Origin: an uncultured Acetatifactor sp.
Lineage (GTDB): Bacteria; Bacillota; Clostridia; Lachnospirales; Lachnospiraceae
Length of the DNA: 49,493 bases
NCBI GenBank assembly: GCA_910583845.1
Contig: CAJUAB010000032.1
Span: 1-49,493 of the forward strand
Reading direction: 5' to 3'
This document shows positions 8,621 to 16,062 of the stretch, in pieces. The notes beneath the pieces were generated by a model. That model made no database searches. It was not told where the DNA came from and saw nothing but the letters and a program-made list of their open reading frames with translations. Both the position numbers and the translations under genes were made by a program. Numbering within the stretch: position 1 is the first letter of the stretch; each line of letters begins with the position of its first letter.

Positions 8621-8758
8621 CTGCTGTGCCTCCTCATATGGACTCCCATGGCCGCCGGGCGCTGCCTGTCTTCCCTGTGGAATCTGACGCCCCCGCCTGA
8701 TCCGTCCATAAAGCTCCTGTTCTTCTGTTTTATAGTTTATCGGAAAAAGGAAAAAATA

Positions 8759-9535
8759 TCAACACCCATATACTTCAATCTGTGTCAACGCAGGAAACGG
8801 GGAGGGGTCCGGAGATTTTTTCATGTCATGCATCTCCAGCCAGCTGATCTCCTTCTTTTCAAACACGATTTCATGGGGCCGCACGCTTTTTTCCAGCTTC
8901 CACGCAAGCGCGCTTCCGTCTGAAAAGCTGAAATCCACGCTCTCCCACCAGTTATCATGGGGAAAATCCGCCCTTGTATATAGCACCAGACGGTCGATTG
9001 TCACCATCCTGCCAAAGTCAAGCCTGATCCTGGCGTCATCCTGCCGGTTGATTCCCCATGACGCATAGGGCCACTCTCCGTGGGAGTTGTTCGCCGTCAC
9101 CCCGTCGATGGCGTTGCGCGCTGCGAATACCGCCTCGCCCCGGGTCTCCACATTGGCATGGGCGTGGGGGTACAGATTATGTATATGATGCTGGTCCCAT
9201 ACATTGAAGGCCAGATTGCGGTATGCCCCATATTCAAAATCCCTTGCTTTCCTGACCCACAGAAGATGCTTCTGACCCGAAAACACTTTGGGAGAGAGAT
9301 TGGTTCTCTTCTCTCCAAAGGGGATCTCGTACCGGATGTCTCCGGTCACATAGACCAGACTTCTCCCTCCCGCGTCATCCAGCTGCATCCAGTAGTATCC
9401 CGGCACTTCATCAAACCGCACTCTGATGGCGCTTCCCGGCTGATATTCCCACTCATGGAAAAGACTGACTTCGTCCTCTTCCCGGCCCCTGGCCAGGATC
9501 TTTTCATCGGCGTCCACTACTTCTATTGTAATCAT
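8759..9535 (-). CDS. Discoidin (F5/8 type C)-like protein
   Basis: A 258-residue protein without signal peptide or membrane segment. The second half (about 135-255) resembles a galactose-binding-like/discoidin jelly roll: ASWGINRQDDARIRLDFG, then RLVLYTRADFPHDNWW and a final ALTQIEVYGC strand. The N-terminal ~90 residues form another beta-rich module. Such domains bind sugars, and its partner is the GH88 enzyme gene 73 bp upstream, so a cytosolic carbohydrate role is inferred; catalysis is not shown. The start at 9535 is chosen because AGGAGG lies six bases before it and abuts the alternative ATG at 9541. It is the last gene of the two-gene unit. Confidence 0.7.
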   Translation of the reverse strand: MITIEVVDADEKILARGREEDEVSLFHEWEYQPGSAIRVRFDEVPGYYWMQLDDAGGRSLVYVTGDIRYEIPFGEKRTNLSPKVFSGQKHLLWVRKARDFEYGAYRNLAFNVWDQHHIHNLYPHAHANVETRGEAVFAARNAIDGVTANNSHGEWPYASWGINRQDDARIRLDFGRMVTIDRLVLYTRADFPHDNWWESVDFSFSDGSALAWKLEKSVRPHEIVFEKKEISWLEMHDMKKSPDPSPFPALTQIEVYGC

Positions 9536-9608
9536 ATCCATCCTCCTGATTGATTCGCTTCGCCTGCGCGGCTTTATATCCTGCGTTCCGCGTTTTCCGC
9601 ACTCTCTC

Positions 9609-10748
9609 CTACCAGATAAAGAGGTCTTTCTCCAGCAGGCGCAGAATTGCCTCCGTGAAGAAATAATCCCCATAGATAATGGGCACCTGCTGCCTCTCTC
9701 CCCGCTCGTGGTAGGCCACCTTGCCCATGGTGAGAATACCGTCTTCCTCCTCGTTCCAGTTGCAGAAGTGTTCCTCCATGGCCTTTAACAACTTAAGCGC
9801 GCTCTGCTCATACAGAGGCTTCTCCAGTTCGGGCACATGTCCGGCAATCTCCAGCAGGCCGCAGGCAGCACAGGCCCCTGCGGTGGAATCATAGTATACC
9901 GGCTCCATGGGCGCGCGGAAATCGCACAGCGGCAGAAATCCTGTGATGGCAATATTGGAGATAAAATAGTGGGCCACGCTCTTGGCCGCGTCCAGATATT
10001 TCTTATCCCCCGTGTGGGCATAGCTGATGGCAAATCCGTAGACCGCCCACGCCTGCCCCCGGGACCAGGCTGATCCCTCGCCATAACCCTGTCCCGCGGG
10101 CAGGGACTCCACCTCCCCCGTCTCCGGGTTCAGGATGGCGATATGATTGCAGGAGCCGTCCGGGCGCAGAACCTTCGCCATGGCCGTATCCGCGTGGCGT
10201 TTCGCGATGGCCGCGAAACGAGGGTCCCCGGTCTCCTCCGTGGCCCAGTACAGAAGGGATAAATTCATCAGGCAGTCCACAATCATCCAGCCTGTCTTAT
10301 CCTCGTTCCAGGCCCGGATATAGTTGCCCAGCACGTTGAAGCGCCCCGCAAGAAGATTGGCCGCATGCATCCCCCTGACAAAAGAGCTGTGCTCCCCGGT
10401 GAGACGATAGTCAGCCACCGCCGTGTGCATCCACATGAATCCCACGTCATGGTACAGATTTTCATATTCTTCCAGGGAACGGTCCAGCCTCTCCTCCTGC
10501 CGCCTGGCCTTTTGAAGGTACAGATCCTTGCCGGTGGCATGGTACAGCTGCCAGAGCAGCCCTCCCCAGAAGCCGTTGGTCCACCATGCGATGTCCTTTT
10601 CTCCCAGATCCTCCTGATATCTTCCGTTTTCCGGAATATACGGGATTTTGTCCCCCATACGTCCGCATTCTTTCTCGATTTTGGCCTCCAGCTTCCGGAA
10701 AACCTCCTGTGCCCATGCCTGATCCGCCTCGTTCATAAATTCTTTCAT
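9609..10748 (-). CDS. GH88 unsaturated glucuronyl hydrolase
   Basis: A 379-residue cytosolic alpha6/alpha6-barrel enzyme. GH88 enzymes hydrate and release the 4,5-unsaturated uronic acid from disaccharides left by polysaccharide lyases acting on chondroitin, hyaluronan or heparin. The two catalytic Asp appear to be Asp101 (HDVGFMW) and Asp158 (MIVDCLMN), with spacing close to that of the Bacillus enzyme. The GSAWSRGQAWAVYG block is also family-typical. There is no signal peptide, so substrate must be imported, yet no lyase or sugar transporter lies in the window. It is divergent from an AraC gene, the likely regulator. GGAG lies upstream of the ATG. Confidence 0.92.
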   Translation of the reverse strand: MKEFMNEADQAWAQEVFRKLEAKIEKECGRMGDKIPYIPENGRYQEDLGEKDIAWWTNGFWGGLLWQLYHATGKDLYLQKARRQEERLDRSLEEYENLYHDVGFMWMHTAVADYRLTGEHSSFVRGMHAANLLAGRFNVLGNYIRAWNEDKTGWMIVDCLMNLSLLYWATEETGDPRFAAIAKRHADTAMAKVLRPDGSCNHIAILNPETGEVESLPAGQGYGEGSAWSRGQAWAVYGFAISYAHTGDKKYLDAAKSVAHYFISNIAITGFLPLCDFRAPMEPVYYDSTAGACAACGLLEIAGHVPELEKPLYEQSALKLLKAMEEHFCNWNEEEDGILTMGKVAYHERGERQQVPIIYGDYFFTEAILRLLEKDLFIW

Positions 10749-10798
10749 ACCTTCTCCTTTCCCTGTACCGCAGGATTTTTCCGCAATATGATCCCGCT

Positions 10799-10840
10799 GT
10801 TTCAGAGCGTATCCGAAAAGTCATTTCTGCCATCCGCACG
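10799..10840 (-). repeat. Dispersed leader repeat, copy 2
   Basis: Minus-strand reading: GTGCGGATGGCAGAAATGAC followed by TTTTCGGATACGCTCTGAAA. It lies about 50-90 bases before the GH88 start and resembles the copies at 5604 and 20196. Confidence 0.5.
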
Positions 10841-10880
10841 CCCCGCTTTTCATGATATACAATATGTTCATCATATAAAA

Positions 10881-10909
10881 TTGACAGGCAGGATGCAATG
10901 CCCTATAAT
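10881..10909 (+). promoter_or_regulatory. Consensus sigma-A promoter for the AraC gene
   Basis: A perfect TTGACA (10881-10886), a 17-bp spacer and a perfect TATAAT (10904-10909). The inferred transcript would start near 10916, giving a leader of about 255 bases before the ATG at 11172. This is the best promoter match in the window. Confidence 0.8.
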
Positions 10910-10938
10910 GCTATTGACTGACTTATTCTGCTTTATCG

Positions 10939-11028
10939 CCGTTTTGCCCGCGGCTGGAGCACCGAAGGGACTTTACCCTTCAGAGCCATCGCGCAGCGAT
11001 TTATTATTCCGTTTTGCCCGCGGCTGGA
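10939..11028 (+). repeat. Direct repeat pair A in the AraC leader
   Basis: The 20-bp sequence CCGTTTTGCCCGCGGCTGGA occurs identically at 10939-10958 and 11009-11028, 70 bp apart. It lies within the predicted leader of the AraC gene. Confidence 0.85.
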
Positions 11029-11154
11029 ACATCACACGGTAAAGTCGCGAAGGCGCACGAGAGGAGCTTTCATGCGTGCGTTTCGAATGAAAGCTCCTCT
11101 CAAAGGGATGCGCCGAAGGGACTTTACCCTTTAGAGCCATCGCGCAGCGATTTA
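10962..11154 (+). repeat. Direct repeat pair B in the AraC leader
   Basis: A 42-bp block at 10962-11003 is repeated at 11113-11154 with a single mismatch. It opens CCGAAGGGACTTTACCCTT and ends ATCGCGCAGCGATTTA, containing short internal palindromes (AAGGG/CCCTT; ATCGC/GCGAT). A degenerate relative of its reverse complement may exist near 21668-21690. Confidence 0.85.
11039..11128 (+). repeat. Long imperfect hairpin in the AraC leader
   Basis: Perfect 15-bp arms GAGAGGAGCTTTCAT (11059-11073) and ATGAAAGCTCCTCTC (11087-11101) enclose 13 bases. Outer segments GGTAAAGTC (11039-11047) and GACTTTACC (11120-11128) also pair. The structure spans about 90 bases and ends some 30 bases before the ribosome site of the AraC gene. 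The right outer arm lies inside repeat copy B2, so B2 could pair alternatively. Confidence 0.8.
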
Positions 11155-11171
11155 AATAGGAGGTATACCGG

Positions 11172-11951
11172 ATGATACAGGTTACAAACTGCGGCCATGA
11201 CTCCCTCCACCCTACTCCCTGCCGTTTCGAATACAGGCAGGGCCTTCCCGATTATCTTATTCTGCTGGTCAAGCAGAAGGCGTGGTATGATACGGGCGGC
11301 GAAAAGGCTGCCCTGATCCCCAATACCCTGATCTGCTTTCCTCCCGGAGCCCGTATCCGGTACGGCTGCGGGATACCCGGCTATAATGACGACTGGATTC
11401 ACTTTACGGCGGACGCCGATGACCAGGAGCTTTTGCGGAAGCTGAAACCCTATCTGGGCCGTCTGATTTCCCCCAGAGATTTCCATCGGCTGTCCGAGTA
11501 TGTCAGACAGATGACCAATCTTTTTCACACGGCTTCCCTCTATCTCGCCCCCATGATGGATGCTTTTATGCATCTTTTTCTCTATGCCCTGCTGGAAGAG
11601 GCGGAAAATTCCCGGGATTCCATGTCCCCTCAGTATTATCGGCCATTCTGCGAACTGCGGACCCGGATCTACAGCAGCCCGGCTGCCGCCCCTCCCATAG
11701 AGCAGCTGGCTGCGTCCATGTGTCTGAGCCTGTCCTACTTCCAGCATCTGTACAAAAGGTTCTTCAACTGCTCCTGTGGGCAGGATATCATCCGAGCGCG
11801 GCTGGAACTGGCAAAATATCACTTACAGAACAGCGAAATCAGCATCCGCGAGCTCTCCGCTTTCTGCGGGTACAACAGCGAGCTTCATTTTATGAGACAA
11901 TTCAAGAAATTTGTGGGCAAAACACCCTCTGAATATCGGGAATCCATATAA
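11172..11951 (+). CDS. AraC family transcriptional regulator
   Basis: A 259-residue regulator. The N-terminal ~150 residues form a cupin-like sensing domain (ALIPNTLICFPPGARIRYG is typical). The C-terminal ~100 residues carry two helix-turn-helix motifs: LAASMCLSLSYFQHLYKRF, then IRELSAFCGYNSELHFMRQF, closing with KTPSEYRESI. It is divergent from the GH88/discoidin genes, so it most likely senses a sugar and controls them. AGGAGG lies about eight bases before the ATG. The transcript has a long repeat-rich leader. An AraC-GGDEF gene starts 74 bp downstream and may be cotranscribed. Confidence 0.9.
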   Translation: MIQVTNCGHDSLHPTPCRFEYRQGLPDYLILLVKQKAWYDTGGEKAALIPNTLICFPPGARIRYGCGIPGYNDDWIHFTADADDQELLRKLKPYLGRLISPRDFHRLSEYVRQMTNLFHTASLYLAPMMDAFMHLFLYALLEEAENSRDSMSPQYYRPFCELRTRIYSSPAAAPPIEQLAASMCLSLSYFQHLYKRFFNCSCGQDIIRARLELAKYHLQNSEISIRELSAFCGYNSELHFMRQFKKFVGKTPSEYRESI

Positions 11952-12025
11952 AAACAGAAAATATCAAGAGAACTTTTCAGATCTGTGTTATCCTGAAAGT
12001 ACGACGTCGGAAAGGAACTGTACTT

Positions 12026-12832
12026 ATGGATCACTTAGCCCTGCTGAACCTGGCCCTGTGCTATATGGAGGAAAACTTAAGCGAGAATATCACTGCCGAG
12101 GATGTGGCAAAGGCGTGCTACTGCTCCCCCTCCAGTCTGCAAAAACTGTTTCGCAGACTGGCGCACTACTCGGTAAAGGAATATCTCATCAAAAGGCGGC
12201 TGACCCGCGCCGCCCGGGACCTGCTGGACTGCCCCAAGGACAGTATTCTGGATATCGCCCTGCGATATTGTTACCAGAGCAACGAAGCCTTCACCAGAGC
12301 TTTCGAATCCATGTGGAACTGTAGTCCGTCCGCTTACCGCCAGGAGCGGTCTTTTGCGGACCTTTGCCCCCGACTGAATCCGTCGGCGTATGATTGTGGA
12401 GATGAAGAAATGAGCCATAGAAAAATAGTAGATATCAGTGAATTGTATGACCTGTTCAAAGAGCGGAAAAACTGCTGGTTTGTGTGTTGCGATATCCGGT
12501 CTTTGATTCCCATCAACGAGATTGCCCGCAGGGCCGGCGACCTGGCCATTGCCGAGACCGCCCGCCGCATGGACCAGTGCAGCGGCCCACAGGACCTGGT
12601 CTTCCGCATTGGCGGGGACGAGTTCGCCATGCTGACTGCCAGCGAGGACTCCTCCTACGCGCGGCAGATCGCGGACAAAATTCTGTCCATGAACGGTCAG
12701 TGTTTTCTCTACGAGGAAAGAGAAATCCCTCTGAGCCTCTATGTGGACATCGCCTGTTTTACCGAAAAAAATCTGCGCTACAGTGAGTTGTTCACCTCTC
12801 TGCACCAGACCATCCTGGGCAGCAAAAAGTAA
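12026..12832 (+). CDS. AraC-type DNA-binding domain fused to a GGDEF domain
   Basis: A 268-residue protein with an unusual order. Residues 1-105 form an AraC-type double HTH (ITAEDVAKACYCSPSSLQKL; DIALRYCYQSNEAFTRAFES; CSPSAYR). After a linker, residues 140-265 look like a compact GGDEF domain. An intact GGDEF motif lies at 196-200 (RIGGDEFAML), but the upstream metal/nucleotide stretch is reduced (CCDIRSLIPINE). It may be a DNA-binding diguanylate cyclase, or a degenerate GTP/c-di-GMP sensor. No sensory or membrane domain is visible. It follows the AraC gene and ends at a clear terminator. Confidence 0.82.
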   Translation: MDHLALLNLALCYMEENLSENITAEDVAKACYCSPSSLQKLFRRLAHYSVKEYLIKRRLTRAARDLLDCPKDSILDIALRYCYQSNEAFTRAFESMWNCSPSAYRQERSFADLCPRLNPSAYDCGDEEMSHRKIVDISELYDLFKERKNCWFVCCDIRSLIPINEIARRAGDLAIAETARRMDQCSGPQDLVFRIGGDEFAMLTASEDSSYARQIADKILSMNGQCFLYEEREIPLSLYVDIACFTEKNLRYSELFTSLHQTILGSKK

Positions 12833-12868
12833 CTCCGCAAAGAACCTCCGGAAGGCAATCGAAAAAGG

Positions 12869-12903
12869 ACCGGACATCCTCAACATGTCCGGTCTCTTTT
12901 CAT
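12869..12903 (+). terminator. Intrinsic terminator after the AraC-GGDEF gene
   Basis: The nine-base arms ACCGGACAT (12869-12877) and ATGTCCGGT (12885-12893) are followed by CTCTTTTCATT. Confidence 0.85.
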
Positions 12904-12956
12904 TCCTGCACCGAAACTCCCGCGAAGCGGGGATTCCGGCGCTGCTATGTATCGTT

Positions 12957-13349
12957 TTATTTGCCCTTCTTTTTGAGGCCGGTCAGATACTTGATCATCT
13001 TGTCAAGCTCTGCCTCTTTCCCGGGGCCGTCCTCTTCCAGTTCCATCAGTCCGGCCAGTATGTCCATCTTGTCGATAATGGAATGGAAACTTCTGATTTC
13101 ACTCAAAAACTTCTCGGTCAATACCTCTCTGGACCTTGGAGTAGCCCCGAACGTTCTGCTCAGAACGTTGCCGCTATGGGTCACCCCCTGCACTTCCACC
13201 AGCTCCGCCGCCAGCATCTTGCGCAGTACAGCCTGCACAGTGCTCTGTGTCAGTTCATTGCCAGCATTCACAATCTCCGTGGAGGTCAACGCCCGGTCAT
13301 TTTCGTGCAAAATCTTCAATACTTCGAGTTCTCTTGGGTTCAGTTTCAT
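12957..13349 (-). CDS. BlaI/MecI family repressor
   Basis: A 130-residue winged-helix protein of the penicillinase-repressor family: LNPRELEVLKILHENDRALTS, then the recognition helix region TQSTVQAVLRKMLAAELVEV. A C-terminal dimerisation helix runs to KKKGK. Family members dimerise on short dyads and repress beta-lactamase, copper or stress genes, often being cut by a BlaR-like protease. No such protease gene is beside it. It is monocistronic, with its own promoter at 13385-13413. The dyads before the PAQR gene are possible distant targets, but that is speculation. AGGAGG precedes the ATG. Confidence 0.85.
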   Translation of the reverse strand: MKLNPRELEVLKILHENDRALTSTEIVNAGNELTQSTVQAVLRKMLAAELVEVQGVTHSGNVLSRTFGATPRSREVLTEKFLSEIRSFHSIIDKMDILAGLMELEEDGPGKEAELDKMIKYLTGLKKKGK

Positions 13350-13384
13350 GTCTCCTTACCTCCTTTCGTAACGTTTGCATATCA

Positions 13385-13413
13385 ATTATAATACATTATT
13401 TAGATTTTCGCAA
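13385..13413 (-). promoter_or_regulatory. Promoter of the BlaI-family gene
   Basis: Minus strand: TTGCGA (13408-13413), 17 bp, TATAAT (13385-13390). The surrounding AT-rich stretch to 13440 also contains a plus-strand TATAAT at 13429, but no plus-strand gene follows it. Confidence 0.65.
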
Positions 13414-13487
13414 TAGTTTTTGTTTGGTATAATATGCTAAATTGAAATTTTTTTGAGACTCTATCGTGCAGATGATTACCATCACTA

Positions 13488-14108
13488 CTATCGCAGGATA
13501 TAATTGAAGATTTCCAGCCGGTCAAATCCCAGCCGTTTCAGCCAGTCCCGGGACGCGCGAACATGTTCTTCCGTATTATATGACGGGATGCGGGGAATAC
13601 GGATCTGTACCTTCCCGGGGGATACGGACGCCGCCAGATGCCGCAGATTCTCTTTCAGCGGCGTCTGGGGATGTCCGGTATAGGACTCGTACACCTTCTC
13701 GTCCAGATCCTTGATATCCACAATAAACTCATCCACCACATCCAGTACCTGTTCCAGGTTCCGGGGCGGCACATGCAGGGACGTCTCCACGGCCAGATGC
13801 CATTGCGGGCCGCAGACCTTCCTGAACGCGGCGATAAACGGCGCGTGCAGGAGCGCCTCTCCGCCCCCGAAGGTCACTCCGCCCCCGGTGGCCAGGAAGT
13901 ACAGATTGTCAATCTTTACTTTTTCATACAGCTGCTCCGGCGTCAGACGCGCGCACCGCTCCAGAGTTGCGGGGTTCCAGGCATGTGGATTCAGGCAGTA
14001 TCTGCACTGAAGAGGACAGCCGTAGGCGCCCACCAGCGTAGTCACCCCCTGTCCGTCCGTGACCAGCCGATGGCGCTCTATGGAAAACACCGGAAGCGTG
14101 ACCGTCAT
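13488..14108 (-). CDS. Minimal radical SAM activating-enzyme-like protein
   Basis: A 206-residue radical SAM protein. The [4Fe-4S]-binding CxxxCxxC is Cys31/35/38 in GCPLQCRYCLN, and the SAM-binding GGG/GGE stretch is TFGGGEALLH near residue 80. The later DIKDLDEKVYESYTG matches pyruvate formate-lyase activase-like enzymes. It is shorter than PflA and lacks an inserted ferredoxin domain, and no glycyl-radical enzyme lies near. Its ATG overlaps the stop of the upstream Cys-rich gene by four bases (ATGA), so translation is coupled. The substrate could be that protein; this is inference. Confidence 0.87.
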   Translation of the reverse strand: MTVTLPVFSIERHRLVTDGQGVTTLVGAYGCPLQCRYCLNPHAWNPATLERCARLTPEQLYEKVKIDNLYFLATGGGVTFGGGEALLHAPFIAAFRKVCGPQWHLAVETSLHVPPRNLEQVLDVVDEFIVDIKDLDEKVYESYTGHPQTPLKENLRHLAASVSPGKVQIRIPRIPSYNTEEHVRASRDWLKRLGFDRLEIFNYILR

Positions 14109-14938
14109 GGCGCGGCCTCCCTGAAGACCGGAGCATTTTCACCGCCGGGCTCTGTCCCTTCTTCCGGCAGGGCGATGTCTCCCTCTATCTCCGGCTTCTG
14201 CTCCTGCTGTACTTCCGGACCGGTCAGGACCTCTCCCTCTGCATTCCCCCCCTCCGGCAGCGGCAGGCTCTCTCCCTCCATGGCCTCCCCTTCCGGCAGG
14301 GGCAGGTTCTCTTCCTCCATGGCCTCCCCTTCCGGCAGGGCGATGCGTCCTTCTATCTCCATGGTTTCCTCTTCTGACAGCGGCAGTTCTCCCGCCAGCA
14401 CTTCATCCACATGTTCAGGTTCCGGCACTTCCCCCGGCAGGGAATCCGTCCGGCCCACCGATCCTTCCCCGGCTCCCTCCTGACCGTAATCCAGGTTCTG
14501 TCCCGGGTCCCCGTCATCATCCTGCCCCTCCGGCAAGGTCGCCATGCCTCCCGGTTCTGTCCGGCTCTCCGGCATGGCGATATCCCCCGCGGTTTCCACC
14601 GTTTCCGTCCCCCAAAACTCTCGGACCATATCCGCCGGACTACAGGCCGTCAGGGCGCCGCACACAGAGACGGAGATTCCCGCCACCGCCACGGCTTTGC
14701 CCAATCCCTGGCGGATCGCCAGCTGCCGCTCCAGATCCCGCAGTTCCGCCTCACATTTTGGGCAGGTCCCCCTGCACTCTCCCTGATAGGTACACTGAGA
14801 CACCGCATAGGGGATATCGTTCTCCCGGGCAATCTGTACGCGTATTTCCTTCAATGCCTTACATTTCTCTTTCCCTCTCACTTCTCTGACCTCCTGATCC
14901 GATAGCTGTGCCATTGCCCTGCGGCTGCTCCAAAGCAT
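14105..14938 (-). CDS. Cys-rich, membrane-spanning protein with acidic repeat tail
   Basis: A 277-residue protein of unknown function. The N-terminal cytosolic ~75 residues hold Cys26 and a cluster Cys49-x5-Cys55-x3-Cys59-x2-Cys62 (CTYQGECRGTCPKCE). The final three have the same CxxxCxxC spacing as a radical SAM cluster site. A hydrophobic segment follows (about 81-99, ending LTAC). The tail is a long acidic, Pro/Gly/Glu-rich stretch containing two 39-bp tandem repeats (LPLPEGEAMEGES-like). I recall the N-terminal motif in gut Firmicutes and Bacteroidetes proteins of unknown function. It is coupled to the radical SAM gene by an ATGA overlap. AAGGG precedes the ATG. Confidence 0.7.
   Translation of the reverse strand: MLWSSRRAMAQLSDQEVREVRGKEKCKALKEIRVQIARENDIPYAVSQCTYQGECRGTCPKCEAELRDLERQLAIRQGLGKAVAVAGISVSVCGALTACSPADMVREFWGTETVETAGDIAMPESRTEPGGMATLPEGQDDDGDPGQNLDYGQEGAGEGSVGRTDSLPGEVPEPEHVDEVLAGELPLSEEETMEIEGRIALPEGEAMEEENLPLPEGEAMEGESLPLPEGGNAEGEVLTGPEVQQEQKPEIEGDIALPEEGTEPGGENAPVFREAAP
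14256..14333 (-). repeat. Two 39-bp tandem repeats in the acidic tail
   Basis: Units at 14256-14294 and 14295-14333 are nearly identical and in frame, adding 13 residues each to the Glu/Pro-rich tail. Copy number may vary between strains. Confidence 0.8.
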
Positions 14939-15048
14939 AAAGTCCCTTTATGGACCGCAAGACATTTTATGTCTTCTTACAAACTGTCAGAATCTTTTGG
15001 TAAATCGTTACAAATAAAATCTATATTTCTTATATTTTTCTAAACTTA

Positions 15049-15078
15049 TTGCAATATCCCCACTGTTTATCGTATAAT
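15049..15078 (+). promoter_or_regulatory. Promoter directly abutting the sortase start
   Basis: TTGCAA (15049-15054), 18 bp, TATAAT (15073-15078). The expected first transcribed base is about seven bases downstream, at or beside the ATG at 15085. No Shine-Dalgarno sequence stands between, so the mRNA may be leaderless. Confidence 0.6.
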
Positions 15079-15084
15079 GAAGCC

Positions 15085-15960
15085 ATGAAAAAGACTACGA
15101 GAACATGGATGATCATTTTGGTCTTTCTGGGACTAAGCTGTCTGTCCGCCGCGGGGGGAATCCTTTTGTACCGGCATCTGACGGACAGGCATTCCCAGGA
15201 GACCCTGGAGGCCCTCCGCGCCTCCGCCGAAGATTACTTATCTGTAGAGCCGCCGCAGGAACCGCCGGTCCCCCCTCCGGATTCCGCGCCGGAGGAAACC
15301 GTCTACGAGGAGGAGATTCAGAGTACGCCGGAGCCCACGGCCACACCGGAGCCGTTGGAGAACCCCTATCAGGACAGTTTTCTGGCCAATGAAGATATGG
15401 CGGCGTGGCTGGTGGTACCGGACACCCGCATAGATTATCCCGTCATGTGGACCCCCCGTGACGAGAACTACTATCTCCGCAGGGGCTTCGATGGTCAGGC
15501 CGACCAGAATGGCTGCCTGATCCTGGACACGGACAGCTGTGTGGACCCTCTGACCACCAACCTGATTATTCATGGTCACAACATGAAGTCGGGGGCCATG
15601 TTCGGTGATCTGGACAAATATCAGGAGGAATCCTTTTTCCAGGATCACCGGGAAATGCTTCTGCACACAGAGGACAGTCTCCGCACCTATGAGGTGATCG
15701 CCGTCTTCCGGTCCCAGGTATACAAAAAGACCGATCAGGTTTTTAAATTTTACCAGTTTTTTCAGGCTGACACCCAGGAGGAGTTCGATGATTTTTACAC
15801 CAACATCAAGGAACTGTCCCTGTATGACACCGGGGTCACGGCGGAGTTCGGAGACCGCTTCCTGACTCTTTCCACCTGCGCCTATCATGTGGACCGGGGA
15901 CGGTTTGTGGTGGTAGCCCGGGAGACGGGTTGTGAGAGCGTCTACGCTCCTTTCCGCTGA
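15085..15960 (+). CDS. srtB: Class B sortase
   Basis: A 291-residue membrane-anchored transpeptidase. An N-terminal signal anchor (about 8-29) is followed by a Pro/Glu-rich linker and the sortase B barrel. The catalytic triad appears as His165 (IIHGHNM), Cys265 (TLSTCAYH) and Arg273 (GRFVVVAR). Class B sortases cleave a short sorting signal and link the protein to peptidoglycan. The next gene ends in VPKTGD, a transmembrane helix and lysines, so it is the probable substrate. The ATG at 15085 is chosen because it begins the classic anchor; it has no visible ribosome site, and the promoter -10 box ends only six bases upstream. Confidence 0.93.
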   Translation: MKKTTRTWMIILVFLGLSCLSAAGGILLYRHLTDRHSQETLEALRASAEDYLSVEPPQEPPVPPPDSAPEETVYEEEIQSTPEPTATPEPLENPYQDSFLANEDMAAWLVVPDTRIDYPVMWTPRDENYYLRRGFDGQADQNGCLILDTDSCVDPLTTNLIIHGHNMKSGAMFGDLDKYQEESFFQDHREMLLHTEDSLRTYEVIAVFRSQVYKKTDQVFKFYQFFQADTQEEFDDFYTNIKELSLYDTGVTAEFGDRFLTLSTCAYHVDRGRFVVVARETGCESVYAPFR

Positions 15961-16062
15961 TCCTTACGGATACGGCGGCGGTCTTCCCACAGATTCACGG
16001 TACACTGTACGTACCGACAGCATTGATTCATAACAACCATGCATAAAACAGGAGGTAAAAAC

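Noticed and set aside
8482..8709. 75-codon gene starting at 8709 with a good ribosome site
   Set aside because: It runs out of frame through the start of the VWA gene, and its Arg/Trp-rich text looks like an off-frame shadow. Mentioned in the VWA entry only.
6578..8923. Very long plus-strand open frame (781 codons) across the MoxR/VWA genes
   Set aside because: It is antisense to two genes with complete motif sets, His/Leu/Arg-rich in the manner of reverse-strand readings, and has no ribosome site. The same applies to long plus-strand frames over galE, UDPGP, helicase, MCP and hybrid kinase genes.
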